Assembly: GCA_029551285.1 (NCBI GenBank) | Contig: JAKPFT010000083.1 | Span: 1 to 35,989 of the forward strand | Source of the DNA: a bacterium | GTDB lineage: Bacteria > Ratteibacteria > UBA8468 > B48-G9 > DSTR01 | Length of the DNA: 35,989 nt | Direction of reading: 5' to 3' | Part shown: positions 6,290 to 13,996 of the stretch, piece after piece | How positions within the stretch are numbered: position 1 is the first letter of the stretch | Layout of the letters: each line of letters starts with the position of its first letter | Translations under genes and position numbers: made by a program | Notes under the pieces: generated by a model | What the model was told of the DNA's origin: nothing | What the model saw: the letters and a program-made list of their open reading frames with translations, nothing else | Database searches by the model: none

Positions 6290-8891
6290 GGTTAGAAAGG
6301 CTTTTCTATCCTTTTTCCAGGAACGGGGACATCAGGTAGTTCCCAGCAGCAGTCTTTTGCCTCTGGAGGACCCGACGCTTCTCTTCACCAGCGCCGGTAT
6401 GGTGCAGTTTAAGAAGTTCTGGGCGACCGAGATACCGTTGCCTTATTCCCGGGCGACCAGTTGTCAGAAGAGTCTGCGAGCTGGCGGTAAGGATAGTGAC
6501 CTGGAGATGGTTGGCCGTAGTGGGAAGCATCACACTTTTTTTGAGATGCTGGGCAACTTCTCTTTCGGGGATTATTTCAAAAAAGAAGCCATTGGCTGGG
6601 CTTATGAGTTTGTCACGGAGCATCTAAAAATTCCACCTGAAATTTTGTGGGTTTCCTACTATGAGGAGGATGAGGAAACAAGAACACTCTGGCTGGAGCG
6701 ACTACCGGCTAAGAGGATTATTCCTCTGGGCGCCAGAGACAATTTCTGGGGACCAGCCGGGGATACTGGCCCCTGCGGACCCTGCACTGAACTTTATTAC
6801 GATTTTGGGCCGGAAAAGTCATGCGGCAAGACGGAATGCCAGCCTGGTTGTGACTGCGGTCGCTTTCTTGAATTCTGGAATCTTGTTTTTCCGCAGTATG
6901 ACCAGCAGCCGGATGGCTCCAGGACTCCTTTGAAGCGGCGGGGAGTGGACACCGGAATGGGACTGGAAAGAATTTGCCGGATTTTGCAGAAAACTGAAAC
7001 AAACTACGAAACCGACCTTTTTCTTCCGATAATCACCTGCCTGGAGAAGATGTCGGGTCAAAGTTATCAGGAAGAAAAGAAACGGGTGGCCTTCAGAATT
7101 GTCAGCGACCATCTTCGCGCGGCTGTTTTTCTGCTTGACGAAAACCTCGTGCCGGGAAACGAAGGACGCAGCTATGTTCTCAGGAACATTATCCGGAGAG
7201 CCTGCCTGGCCGGAATTGAACTTAACCTGACAGAGCCTTTTTTGCACCGTCTGGCCCAGACGCTTATTGAACAGATGAGTCCCGTTTATTCCAGTCTGCA
7301 GCAACACAGGAATTTAATCCTTGAACTTCTTCGTGAAGAGGAGGAAAGGTTTTATCTAACATCAGAAGCCTCAGCGAGGCGTTTCCGGGAATTTATCAAT
7401 CGCGAAGGGCTTCAGGGAAAAACTATTCCTGGAGAGATGGCTTTCAAACTTTATGGAACTCTCGGAATCCGCCGGGACCTGTTGATGAGGTTAGCCCGGG
7501 AAGAAGGGCTGAGCGTTGATTGGGCTGGTTTTGAGAAGTGTCTGGAAGAGGAAAAAGAAAGGTCAAGAGTCAGTTCAGTCTTTCAGGAGAACCGGGAGGT
7601 AATTTTTAGTGCGCCTGATATTTCCTCAACGAAGTTCGTTGGGTATGAGGTTCTTTCTGCCAGAGCCCGACTCAGAGCCGTGTTCAAGAACCAGAGAACA
7701 GAGTTGCTGGAGGTTGTTCTGGACGCTACCCCCTTCTACCCGGAAAAGGGAGGACAACTCGGTGATAGGGGAACGATTACGGCTGACGGTCTTCTCTTTC
7801 GTGTGGAGGATACCCAGGGGGATGAAAAGGGCGTTATTTACCATGCCGGTCGGCTGGAAAAAGGTCGGTTGGAGGACCTGATTCCCGGATTAGAGGTGAC
7901 CGCTGTTGTTGACAGAAAGAGGCGTCGGGCGATTGCTGCCAATCACACTGCCACCCATCTCTTACATTTTGCTCTGCGAACTTTGATAGGAAGAGGAACC
8001 CGTCAGGCCGGTAGTTACGTTGGCCCGGAAAGGTTGCGTTTTGACTTTACCTGTAACCGGGATGTTACCCGCGAGAAGTTGACCGAGATTGAAACCCTTG
8101 TGCAGGAAAAAATTTTTGAGGACGCTGCTGTGGAAACAAAAGAGGTGCCTCTGGAAGAAGCCATCAAGGATGGAGCGGTAGCCCTGTTCATTGACCGTTA
8201 TGGCGAAAAGGTGAGAATGGTGCGTACCGGTGGCTTTCACGCGGAAGTCTGCGGTGGTACCCATGTGGAGAGAACTGGCCAGATTGGAGTTTTTAAGATT
8301 ACCGCCTCCTCCAGCATTGGCAAAAATTTGAAGAGGATAGAGGCCGTCACCGGGCCAGAGGCTATAGCCTACCTTAACAGGGGACAGGAGATTCTGGAAA
8401 AAACCGGGGAGTTGTTAGGCGTCGACAAGGAAAAGGTTTTAGAACGGGTGGCCAGACTTAAGGAGGAGTTGACTGAAAAGGAGCGGCGTCTGGAACAGGC
8501 GGAGGCTGTAATTGTGGAGCAGCTGGCCGCAAAGCTGAAAGAGGATGCGGAAAAAGTGAAGTTTTCGGGAGGGGAAGTTAGGCTGGTGGTCGCCCGGGTG
8601 AAAGTATGGAGCCGGGAAAGTCTGGGACGGATGGCGGACAGAATAGAGAGTCAACTTGCTCCAGCCGTGGTCATTCTGGGAGCCGATTTGAACCAGAAAC
8701 TGTTCCTGCTCATCAAAATAAGTGAGAGTTTGAAGATGGCGCTGGCCGCCGGTAAATTAATGAAGGAACTTTCGCCTCTAATCAAAGGAAGCGGTGGGGG
8801 AAGTGCGACCTTTGCTCAGGGTAGCGGCCGGATAGAGGCCGATTTTGACCTTATCAGGGAAAGAGCGTACCGGCTGATTCAAGAGCAATGA
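6270..8891 (+). CDS. alaS: alanine--tRNA ligase
   Basis: Charges tRNA-Ala and edits mischarged Ser and Gly. The 873 residues carry the class II core at the N-terminus (TSAGMVQFK, RATSCQKSLRAGGK, FFEMLGNFSFGDYF), a Cys-rich segment at about 185-197 (CGKTECQPGCDCGR) that is common in AlaRS, the editing-site NHTATH (558-563) and CGGTH (661-665), and a C-terminal coiled coil plus DHHA1 part rich in Gly and Ala. The usual LYDTYGFPxDL motif reads LYGTLGIRRDLL here, a noticeable divergence in the linker after the catalytic core. It overlaps recX by 20 nt and its TGA overlaps the ATG of the downstream sigma factor (ATGA), implying translational coupling. Confidence 0.97.
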   Translation: MIQKSAEVRKAFLSFFQERGHQVVPSSSLLPLEDPTLLFTSAGMVQFKKFWATEIPLPYSRATSCQKSLRAGGKDSDLEMVGRSGKHHTFFEMLGNFSFGDYFKKEAIGWAYEFVTEHLKIPPEILWVSYYEEDEETRTLWLERLPAKRIIPLGARDNFWGPAGDTGPCGPCTELYYDFGPEKSCGKTECQPGCDCGRFLEFWNLVFPQYDQQPDGSRTPLKRRGVDTGMGLERICRILQKTETNYETDLFLPIITCLEKMSGQSYQEEKKRVAFRIVSDHLRAAVFLLDENLVPGNEGRSYVLRNIIRRACLAGIELNLTEPFLHRLAQTLIEQMSPVYSSLQQHRNLILELLREEEERFYLTSEASARRFREFINREGLQGKTIPGEMAFKLYGTLGIRRDLLMRLAREEGLSVDWAGFEKCLEEEKERSRVSSVFQENREVIFSAPDISSTKFVGYEVLSARARLRAVFKNQRTELLEVVLDATPFYPEKGGQLGDRGTITADGLLFRVEDTQGDEKGVIYHAGRLEKGRLEDLIPGLEVTAVVDRKRRRAIAANHTATHLLHFALRTLIGRGTRQAGSYVGPERLRFDFTCNRDVTREKLTEIETLVQEKIFEDAAVETKEVPLEEAIKDGAVALFIDRYGEKVRMVRTGGFHAEVCGGTHVERTGQIGVFKITASSSIGKNLKRIEAVTGPEAIAYLNRGQEILEKTGELLGVDKEKVLERVARLKEELTEKERRLEQAEAVIVEQLAAKLKEDAEKVKFSGGEVRLVVARVKVWSRESLGRMADRIESQLAPAVVILGADLNQKLFLLIKISESLKMALAAGKLMKELSPLIKGSGGGSATFAQGSGRIEADFDLIRERAYRLIQEQ

Positions 8892-9724
8892 AAAAGATAG
8901 ATTACAAGAATCTTCAGGACGGGGAACTCCTGAAACTGGCCCAGGCGAAAGATGCGGAGGCCATGGAGCAGGTGGTTCGGCGACATCAGGGTCTGGTGGT
9001 TTCCCTGGCCAGGAAATATGCCTTCAATGCGGAGATGCAGAAGGACCTTGAATCAGAAGGCAATATTGGACTTCTTCGGGCTATTGAAAAATACCAGGGC
9101 TCCCGTAAAGTGAAGTTTGCAACTTATGCCTACTTCTGGATAAGACGCTATATTCTGCGGGCGATCATGAAAGAGTTTGAATTGTTTAGAATTCCTGAGA
9201 GAATTCAACAATTGAAAATCAAAAAGGATCGCGTCCGCGAACGGTATCAGATGACCTGGGGACGGGAACCCACCATCAATGAGCTGGCTGAAGAGTTGAG
9301 GATACCGCCGGACATCTTAAAGAAGTGGCTCACCCATGGCGAAGAAATCAAAGTTTTCGCGTCAGAACTTGAATCTGATGACGGAGAAAAGAGAGATGTT
9401 TTTGAGGTAGTTAACTTTGCCGGAGAAAATTTTGTCCTGGTGCCCGCGGAGTTATTAAGAAAAAGAGACCTTCTCCAGCGAATTTTTGAAAGATTGCAAC
9501 AGAAGGAGAAAAGAGCCAATGTGGGAATCTGGCTGGAGGTTCTGAAATTACATTTCGGGATAGGTTGTGTCAGGGACTATAGTTATAAGGAAATAGCCGC
9601 CAGGTTGAAAATTAGCCGGCAGCGTGTCCATCAGATTGTCAGCACCTGTCTGGAAAAGTTACAACAGGAATGGGAGGAAATGAAAAATGAACGAGATAGC
9701 GAAATTCATCAGGGAAGTGCCTGA
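8888..9724 (+). CDS. alternative sigma-70-family RNA polymerase sigma factor
   Basis: Directs RNA polymerase to promoters. The 278 residues contain region 2 (about 28-103, with KFATYAYFWIRRYILRAI), region 3 (104-148, GREPTINELAEEL) and region 4 (195-262, helix-turn-helix SYKEIAARLKISRQRVHQI); region 1.1 is missing, so it is not the housekeeping factor. Residues aligned to E. coli sigma-70 Gln437 and Thr440, which read the -12 base pair, are Arg87 and Leu90; those aligned to Glu585 and Arg588 of the -35 reader are Gln245 and His248. Its promoters should differ from TTGACA/TATAAT (inference). It is coupled to alaS by a 4-nt overlap and overlaps apt by 38 nt. Confidence 0.9.
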   Translation: MKKIDYKNLQDGELLKLAQAKDAEAMEQVVRRHQGLVVSLARKYAFNAEMQKDLESEGNIGLLRAIEKYQGSRKVKFATYAYFWIRRYILRAIMKEFELFRIPERIQQLKIKKDRVRERYQMTWGREPTINELAEELRIPPDILKKWLTHGEEIKVFASELESDDGEKRDVFEVVNFAGENFVLVPAELLRKRDLLQRIFERLQQKEKRANVGIWLEVLKLHFGIGCVRDYSYKEIAARLKISRQRVHQIVSTCLEKLQQEWEEMKNERDSEIHQGSA

Positions 9725-10199
9725 TTTTCCAAAACCAGGAATTCTCTTCAGGGACATCACGCCGTTGCTGGAAGACGCCCGCGGTTTCACCAGTGCCATA
9801 AGGAAATTTGTGGAGGCAACTCCAGCGGGGATAGACAAGGTTGTGGCCATAGAATCGCGGGGTTTTATCTTTGGAGCGGCCCTGGCCTATGCCTTGCATC
9901 TGGGTTTTGTGCCTGTACGGAAGTCGGGAAAACTGCCGTGGGAGAAAGTAAAGATAAGTTATGACCTGGAGTACGGGACTGACACCCTGGAAATTCACCG
10001 GGATGGTTTGAAAAAGGGTGAACAGGTTGTTCTCGTTGATGACCTGCTGGCGACGGGTGGAACCGCCGCCGCCTGCTGTCAGTTAATCCAGAGTTGTGGC
10101 GCTTCCGTTTCCAGGGTTCTTTTTCTGATTGAGTTGAAGGATTTAAACGGTCGCAGCAAACTCAAAGATTACCAGGTTATCTCTCTGCTGAAACTGTAG
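9687..10199 (+). CDS. apt: adenine phosphoribosyltransferase
   Basis: Salvages adenine to AMP using PRPP. The 170-residue protein has ESRGFIFG (56-63) and the PRPP-binding VVLVDDLLATGGTA (114-127) typical of APRT, and begins with the usual FIREVPDFPKPGILFRDI. The ATG lies inside the end of the sigma gene, with GGGAGG about 9 nt upstream, so the two are probably coupled. Adenine is released from S-adenosylhomocysteine breakdown only in the Pfs route; this organism has ahcY, so salvage more likely serves adenine from other sources. The stop codon lies in a palindrome shared with asd. Confidence 0.96.
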   Translation: MNEIAKFIREVPDFPKPGILFRDITPLLEDARGFTSAIRKFVEATPAGIDKVVAIESRGFIFGAALAYALHLGFVPVRKSGKLPWEKVKISYDLEYGTDTLEIHRDGLKKGEQVVLVDDLLATGGTAAACCQLIQSCGASVSRVLFLIELKDLNGRSKLKDYQVISLLKL

Positions 10200-10215
10200 C
10201 CTTGAGCGGCTACAG
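10194..10215. terminator. bidirectional hairpin shared by convergent apt and asd
   Basis: An 8-bp perfect stem, CTGTAGCC (10194-10201) and GGCTACAG (10208-10215), has a 6-nt loop. The TAG of apt (10197-10199) and the TAG of asd on the other strand (10210-10212) both lie in the stem arms, so the two genes end symmetrically within 10 bp of each other. Neither side has a good U-tract, so it is at best a weak or Rho-assisted bidirectional terminator. Confidence 0.5.
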
Positions 10216-11229
10216 CAAGTTCTGTCTCAGCAGTTCTTCCGCAATCTGGACAGCGTTAAGAGCCGCTCCCTTTCTGATGTTGTCAGCAGCCACCCAGATG
10301 TCCAGACCGGATTCAAAGGCAGGATTACTTCTGATGCGACCCACGAAGACATCGTCTTTTCCCGATATTTCCACCGGTACTGGGTACACACCTTTTTCCG
10401 GGGCATCCAGCACACTCACCCCCGGGGCCTCTCGCAACACCTGCCTGGCCGCCTCAGCCGTAGCCGGTTTTTTCAGTTCTACGGTCAGGCTCTCACAGTG
10501 TCCATTAAAGACCGGCACCCGGACGCACGTGGCTGAGATGGGCAAATCTGGTAAGTTCATAATTTTTCGTGTTTCCCTGATCATTTTGACTTCTTCAGTG
10601 TAGTAGCCAGGAAATTCTTCCGAAAGGGAACCGATGTGGGGAAAAACATTGAAAGCAATGGGGTGCGGGTACACACGACGGGCCGCAGTTCGGCCAGAAC
10701 AATAGGCCTGAATTTGATTTTGTAATTCTTCTACAGCCTCTCTTCCTGTTCCGGAGACAGCCTGATAGGTGGAAACAATAACCCTCTTAAGCCCAAAAGC
10801 CTGCTCCAGCGGAGCCAGCACCATTACCATCTGGATGGTGGAACAATTTGGATTGGCAATCAAGCCATGATGCTGCTGGAGTGTTTCTTTATTCACCTCC
10901 GGGACAACCAGGGGGACATCAGGTTCCATTCTGAAGTCACTGCCGTTATCAATGACGAGTGTTCCACCAGCCACAGCCTGTCTGGCAAAAGTTTTACTGG
11001 CTCCTTTCTCGCCTTCGGTTCCGGCAAAAAGAGCCAGGTGGACATCCTTGAAGGAACCCGGCGTGGTCTCCTCCACGGAAAAATTTCTCCCGGCGATTAT
11101 TTCCTGCCGTTGTCTGGTGGCCAGAATTTTGAGGGAGGCAATAGGGAAGTTTCTCTCCAGAAGAATCTCCACCATTTTCTTCCCCACCAATCCAGCGCCC
11201 ACGACCGCGACATTATATTTTCGGTTCAT
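10210..11229 (-). CDS. asd: aspartate-semialdehyde dehydrogenase
   Basis: Reduces aspartyl-phosphate to aspartate semialdehyde, the branch point for lysine, diaminopimelate, methionine and threonine. The 339-residue protein has the nucleotide-binding GAGLVGKKM near residue 11, the catalytic Cys129 in NPNCSTIQ, and QAVSGTGREAVEEL, typical of the family. AAGGGGAA precedes the ATG at 11229. Its start overlaps the DUF1284 gene by 17 nt, so it is translated from the bioY transcript or from an internal promoter not visible to me. Confidence 0.95.
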   Translation of the reverse strand: MNRKYNVAVVGAGLVGKKMVEILLERNFPIASLKILATRQRQEIIAGRNFSVEETTPGSFKDVHLALFAGTEGEKGASKTFARQAVAGGTLVIDNGSDFRMEPDVPLVVPEVNKETLQQHHGLIANPNCSTIQMVMVLAPLEQAFGLKRVIVSTYQAVSGTGREAVEELQNQIQAYCSGRTAARRVYPHPIAFNVFPHIGSLSEEFPGYYTEEVKMIRETRKIMNLPDLPISATCVRVPVFNGHCESLTVELKKPATAEAARQVLREAPGVSVLDAPEKGVYPVPVEISGKDDVFVGRIRSNPAFESGLDIWVAADNIRKGAALNAVQIAEELLRQNLL

Positions 11230-11650
11230 GGAAGAAATTCCCCTTTCTCAGTCTTTGCAGGCCGTCCTTGCACATACCTGATGGATACCAGTGACACCGG
11301 CTGCATATTTTTTCAAGTTTACACTCATCCAGCGTCCGGCGGAGCAAGCTAAATACTACCCCTGCCGGATAAGTCTTATTATAGGGAATTTTAAGTAATT
11401 GGGCAAGCTCCCTATCCATTTGCGTAACAGTTCCATCACTGTCCCGACGGCACTTTTTAGAGGTGGCCAGAGGACACTTTCGACAAATGGCATCCTCTCC
11501 TGAAGTGAGCCGAATACCTGTATCGGGCGATTTCTGCACGCTTTTTACAATGATTGCCATATTTCTCACAAAGTCTCTGCTGTAGCCAAATCCCTTAAAA
11601 TTGAGGATACACAGCAGATGGTGCGGTCTGAGCAGCACTGTTTTCATCAT
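11213..11650 (-). CDS. DUF1284 cysteine-rich protein
   Basis: Function unknown. The N-terminal RPHHLLC (residues 8-14) followed by GFGYSRDFVRNM is the signature of DUF1284. The 145 residues include eight cysteines at 14, 56, 59, 67, 110, 116, 119 and 127, grouped as CxxC-x7-C and C-x5-CxxC-x7-C, which suggests iron-sulfur or zinc binding (inference). It starts with ATGATG overlapping the bioY stop (ATGA) and overlaps asd by 17 nt, so it is part of a tightly coupled bioY-DUF1284-asd unit. Nothing in the context assigns a reaction. Confidence 0.82.
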   Translation of the reverse strand: MMKTVLLRPHHLLCILNFKGFGYSRDFVRNMAIIVKSVQKSPDTGIRLTSGEDAICRKCPLATSKKCRRDSDGTVTQMDRELAQLLKIPYNKTYPAGVVFSLLRRTLDECKLEKICSRCHWYPSGMCKDGLQRLRKGNFFHEPKI

Positions 11651-12228
11651 CTTCTGAGAGGAAGTATCCGGGCTGCTGTGAGAGCCGCCAGATAGGCTTT
11701 GGCGATATCAAAGGGTATGAAGGGTAAGGCGCCGATGAGCAGGCCGCGTTTCCAGCCACACTGGAGAAAGAACGACAGCCAGGCAACGCCAAAAAGGTAA
11801 ATAATGGTGATACCGGCCAGCATCAGGAAAAGTTGTCTGACCAGCTGACGACAGCCGGAAAGTCTCTCTGCAGAAAATCCCACGAGAAAACTGGCGGGTA
11901 TGAAGCCGACGAGATAACCCAGAGAGGGAAAGAGAAAGCCACTACCGGCACCGGAAAACCAGGGGATTCCGGCCAGACCGCCCGCAAGGTACAGAACCAG
12001 GGAAGCAGGAGCCAGTCTTCCAAGAAGAACGCCTGTCAGCAGAACCGCGTACACCTGCCCGGTAACCGGTACTGGAGTAAAAGGCAGCCTCACCTTTATC
12101 TGAGCGAAGAGAGCAACAACCAGAGTAAAGATAAGGCAGAGAAGAATTTTTCCGGCAATGGTAGCGTTGCGGAGTAACTGAAAATACTTTTGCCAGCATC
12201 TGTACCAGGTTCGGTAAAGGTAGTCCAT
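11647..12228 (-). CDS. bioY: BioY-family biotin transporter substrate-binding subunit
   Basis: Integral membrane S-component that captures biotin, alone or with ECF ATPase modules. The 193-residue protein is almost entirely hydrophobic with about six membrane segments and carries the conserved PFTPVPVTGQVYAVLLTGVLLG stretch (part of residues 50-71) and the GxxAGIPWF region. AGGAGA lies about 6 nt before the ATG. No ecfA, ecfT or biotin synthesis genes are nearby, so it may act alone or share a remote ECF module. The upstream region holds a promoter overlapped by a palindrome, consistent with repression. Confidence 0.92.
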   Translation of the reverse strand: MDYLYRTWYRCWQKYFQLLRNATIAGKILLCLIFTLVVALFAQIKVRLPFTPVPVTGQVYAVLLTGVLLGRLAPASLVLYLAGGLAGIPWFSGAGSGFLFPSLGYLVGFIPASFLVGFSAERLSGCRQLVRQLFLMLAGITIIYLFGVAWLSFFLQCGWKRGLLIGALPFIPFDIAKAYLAALTAARILPLRR

Positions 12229-12261
12229 CAGTTCTCCTGTTGAGGCAACTTTCTAGGTAAC

Positions 12262-12299
12262 TGTTCAGCCTCATTTAGTTTACCACTAAAAACTGAACA
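12262..12299 (-). promoter_or_regulatory. nested palindromic operator candidate for bioY
   Basis: The inner palindrome is TTTAGTTTACCACTAAA (12274-12290), two 6-bp arms around 5 bp. It is enclosed by TGTTCAG (12262-12268) and CTGAACA (12293-12299). The inner palindrome covers the -10 of the bioY promoter, which suggests a repressor site. It is not a clear match to classical BirA, BioR or BioQ boxes, so the regulator is unknown. Confidence 0.5.
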
Positions 12300-12305
12300 T
12301 TTCAA
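12277..12305 (-). promoter_or_regulatory. bioY promoter
   Basis: On the minus strand TTGAAA (12305-12300) is followed after 17 bp by TAAACT (12282-12277), a fair sigma-70-type promoter. The predicted transcript would start near 12270 and have a leader of about 40 nt before the bioY ATG. Confidence 0.5.
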
Positions 12306-12331
12306 GGGGGAACAGGTCTTCTCTTTCTGTC

Positions 12332-12373
12332 AAAAGGCGGCGTCATTACCGTGGAATTGGAACACTGTGACGC
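12332..12373 (-). terminator. possible terminator after leuB
   Basis: On the minus strand GCGTCA (12373-12368) pairs with TGACGC (12345-12340) across a 22-nt loop, and TTTT follows at 12335-12332. The stem is short and the loop long, so this is a weak call. The rest of the 227-nt gap between leuB and bioY, apart from the bioY promoter, shows nothing recognisable. Confidence 0.25.
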
Positions 12374-12455
12374 GATAGGCAAAATTACCAGGAACTTCTC
12401 TTCAACGAGCTGAACTTCCAGAAGAACCAGCCGTTCTAATTTCAGGGGTAACTAA

Positions 12456-13532
12456 CTAAATTTCCTTCACAAATCTGGCAAGCAAATCCCCGACTTCGGA
12501 AGTGCTCAGGCCCATTTTCCCTGCTTCCAGGCTCTTGATGTAACCCTCAGAAGTTGCTTTGATGATAGCCTTCTCAACAGTCTGGCTGGCCTGGAATTCA
12601 CCCAGAGATTCCAGGAGCATCGCACCAGCAGCGATTGTGGCCAGGGGACAGGCGACATTTTTACCGGCGTACTTTGGGGCAGAGCCATGGATCGGCTCAA
12701 ACATACTCACGCCCTCAGGGTTGATATTGGCGCCAGCGGCAATGCCCAGTCCACCCTGGGTGATAGCGGCCAGGTCAGTGATGATATCTCCGAACATGTT
12801 ATTGGTGACGACCACATCAAACCACTCTGGATTTTTAACCATCCACATGCAGGTGGCGTCAACGAAGGCGAAGTCTAACTTTATCTCCGGGAACTCGCGG
12901 GCGACTTCCTGGGCAGTGCGGCGCCAGAGGTCTCCGGAGTAAGTCAAAACATTGGCTTTGTCCACCACCGTCACCGTTTTCTTTTCATTCCTTTTTCTGC
13001 AGAGGTTGAAGGCATAACGAAGGCACCGCTCCACACCGTGCCTGGTATTAATGTCCATTTGAGTAGCAATTTCCTCGGGTGTTCCTTTTTTGAAAACCCC
13101 GCCCACACCGCAGTAAGCGCCTTCGGTGTTTTCCCTGACCACCACGTAGTTGATTTCCTGCGGCCCCTTGTCTTTCAGAGGAGTTGCTACCCCGGGATAG
13201 AGTTTTACCGGCCTCAGGTTAATATACTGGTCAAGGTCAAACCTGATTTTTAGCAGGACTCCTTTTTCCAGGATTCCAGGTGGTACCCGGGGGTCGCCGA
13301 CAGCTCCCAGATAGATGGCGTCCAGTTGGCGCAGTTTTCCAATGTCCTCATCGGTTACCAGTTGACCGGTCTTCAGATAACGCTCTCCGGAGAAGTCAAA
13401 TTCGGTGTGGTGAAAAGAAAAACCAAAACGATTGGCCGCAGCCTCCAGAACTTTCGTTCCTTCGCGGATAATCTCCGGGCCAATCCCATCGCCAGGTATC
13501 AGTCCGAGCCGATATACTTTCTTGTTACCCAT
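12456..13532 (-). CDS. leuB: 3-isopropylmalate dehydrogenase (beta-decarboxylating dehydrogenase family)
   Basis: Oxidatively decarboxylates 3-isopropylmalate to 2-oxoisocaproate in leucine synthesis. The 358 residues start LGLIPGDGIGPEI, and contain the substrate Arg run IRFDLDQYINLRPVKL, VVRENTEGAYCG, and NNMFGDIITDLAA with metal-binding Asp residues. The segment RFDLDQYINLRP is closer to the tartrate/D-malate dehydrogenase-like branch than to E. coli LeuB, so side activities are conceivable, but its place at the end of leuA-C-D supports the leucine role. The ATG overlaps leuD by 34 nt and is preceded by GGGGGA. Confidence 0.9.
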   Translation of the reverse strand: MGNKKVYRLGLIPGDGIGPEIIREGTKVLEAAANRFGFSFHHTEFDFSGERYLKTGQLVTDEDIGKLRQLDAIYLGAVGDPRVPPGILEKGVLLKIRFDLDQYINLRPVKLYPGVATPLKDKGPQEINYVVVRENTEGAYCGVGGVFKKGTPEEIATQMDINTRHGVERCLRYAFNLCRKRNEKKTVTVVDKANVLTYSGDLWRRTAQEVAREFPEIKLDFAFVDATCMWMVKNPEWFDVVVTNNMFGDIITDLAAITQGGLGIAAGANINPEGVSMFEPIHGSAPKYAGKNVACPLATIAAGAMLLESLGEFQASQTVEKAIIKATSEGYIKSLEAGKMGLSTSEVGDLLARFVKEI

Positions 13533-13996
13533 TTCATCAATCCCCCTGATTCTATTAGTTCTTGAAGAAACGGTGGATACCCGGACCAGGTATACTCTAC
13601 TTTCCGGGTAAGATTCCTGATTTTCCCCTTCTGAAAGTCAATCTCCAGAAGGTCCCCCTCCTTGATTTCTCTAGCCGAGGGAATTTCGATCACAGGCAGC
13701 CCAATATTGATGGCGTTGCGCAGGAAAATGCGGGCGAAACTGCAGGCAATGACCACGGAAAAACCAGCCTCCTTGATCGCCAGCGGGGCGTGCTCCCGAC
13801 TGGAACCACAGCCAAAGTTTTCTCCGGCCACCAGGAAATCGCCCTGGCTGACCTGTTTTACCAACTCCGGCCTCAGCCCTTCCAGACAATGAGCGGCCAG
13901 TTCCTTTCCGTCAGTCGTGTTCAGATAGCGCGCGGCAATAATCTCGTCGGTATTAACATGGTCGCCGACGGTCCAGACTTTTCCTTTCAGGGTCAT
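13499..13996 (-). CDS. leuD: 3-isopropylmalate dehydratase small subunit
   Basis: Swivel-domain subunit of isopropylmalate isomerase, which partners LeuC to convert 2- to 3-isopropylmalate. The 165-residue protein carries ARYLNTTD near residue 21 and GENFGCGSSREHA (58-70), the hallmark of the small subunit. The length matches the short type that pairs with 420-residue LeuC proteins of archaea and several deep bacterial lineages. The start overlaps leuC by 4 nt (ATGA) and the end overlaps leuB by 34 nt, so all four leu genes are probably translationally coupled. Confidence 0.95.
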   Translation of the reverse strand: MTLKGKVWTVGDHVNTDEIIAARYLNTTDGKELAAHCLEGLRPELVKQVSQGDFLVAGENFGCGSSREHAPLAIKEAGFSVVIACSFARIFLRNAINIGLPVIEIPSAREIKEGDLLEIDFQKGKIRNLTRKVEYTWSGYPPFLQELIESGGLMKWVTRKYIGSD

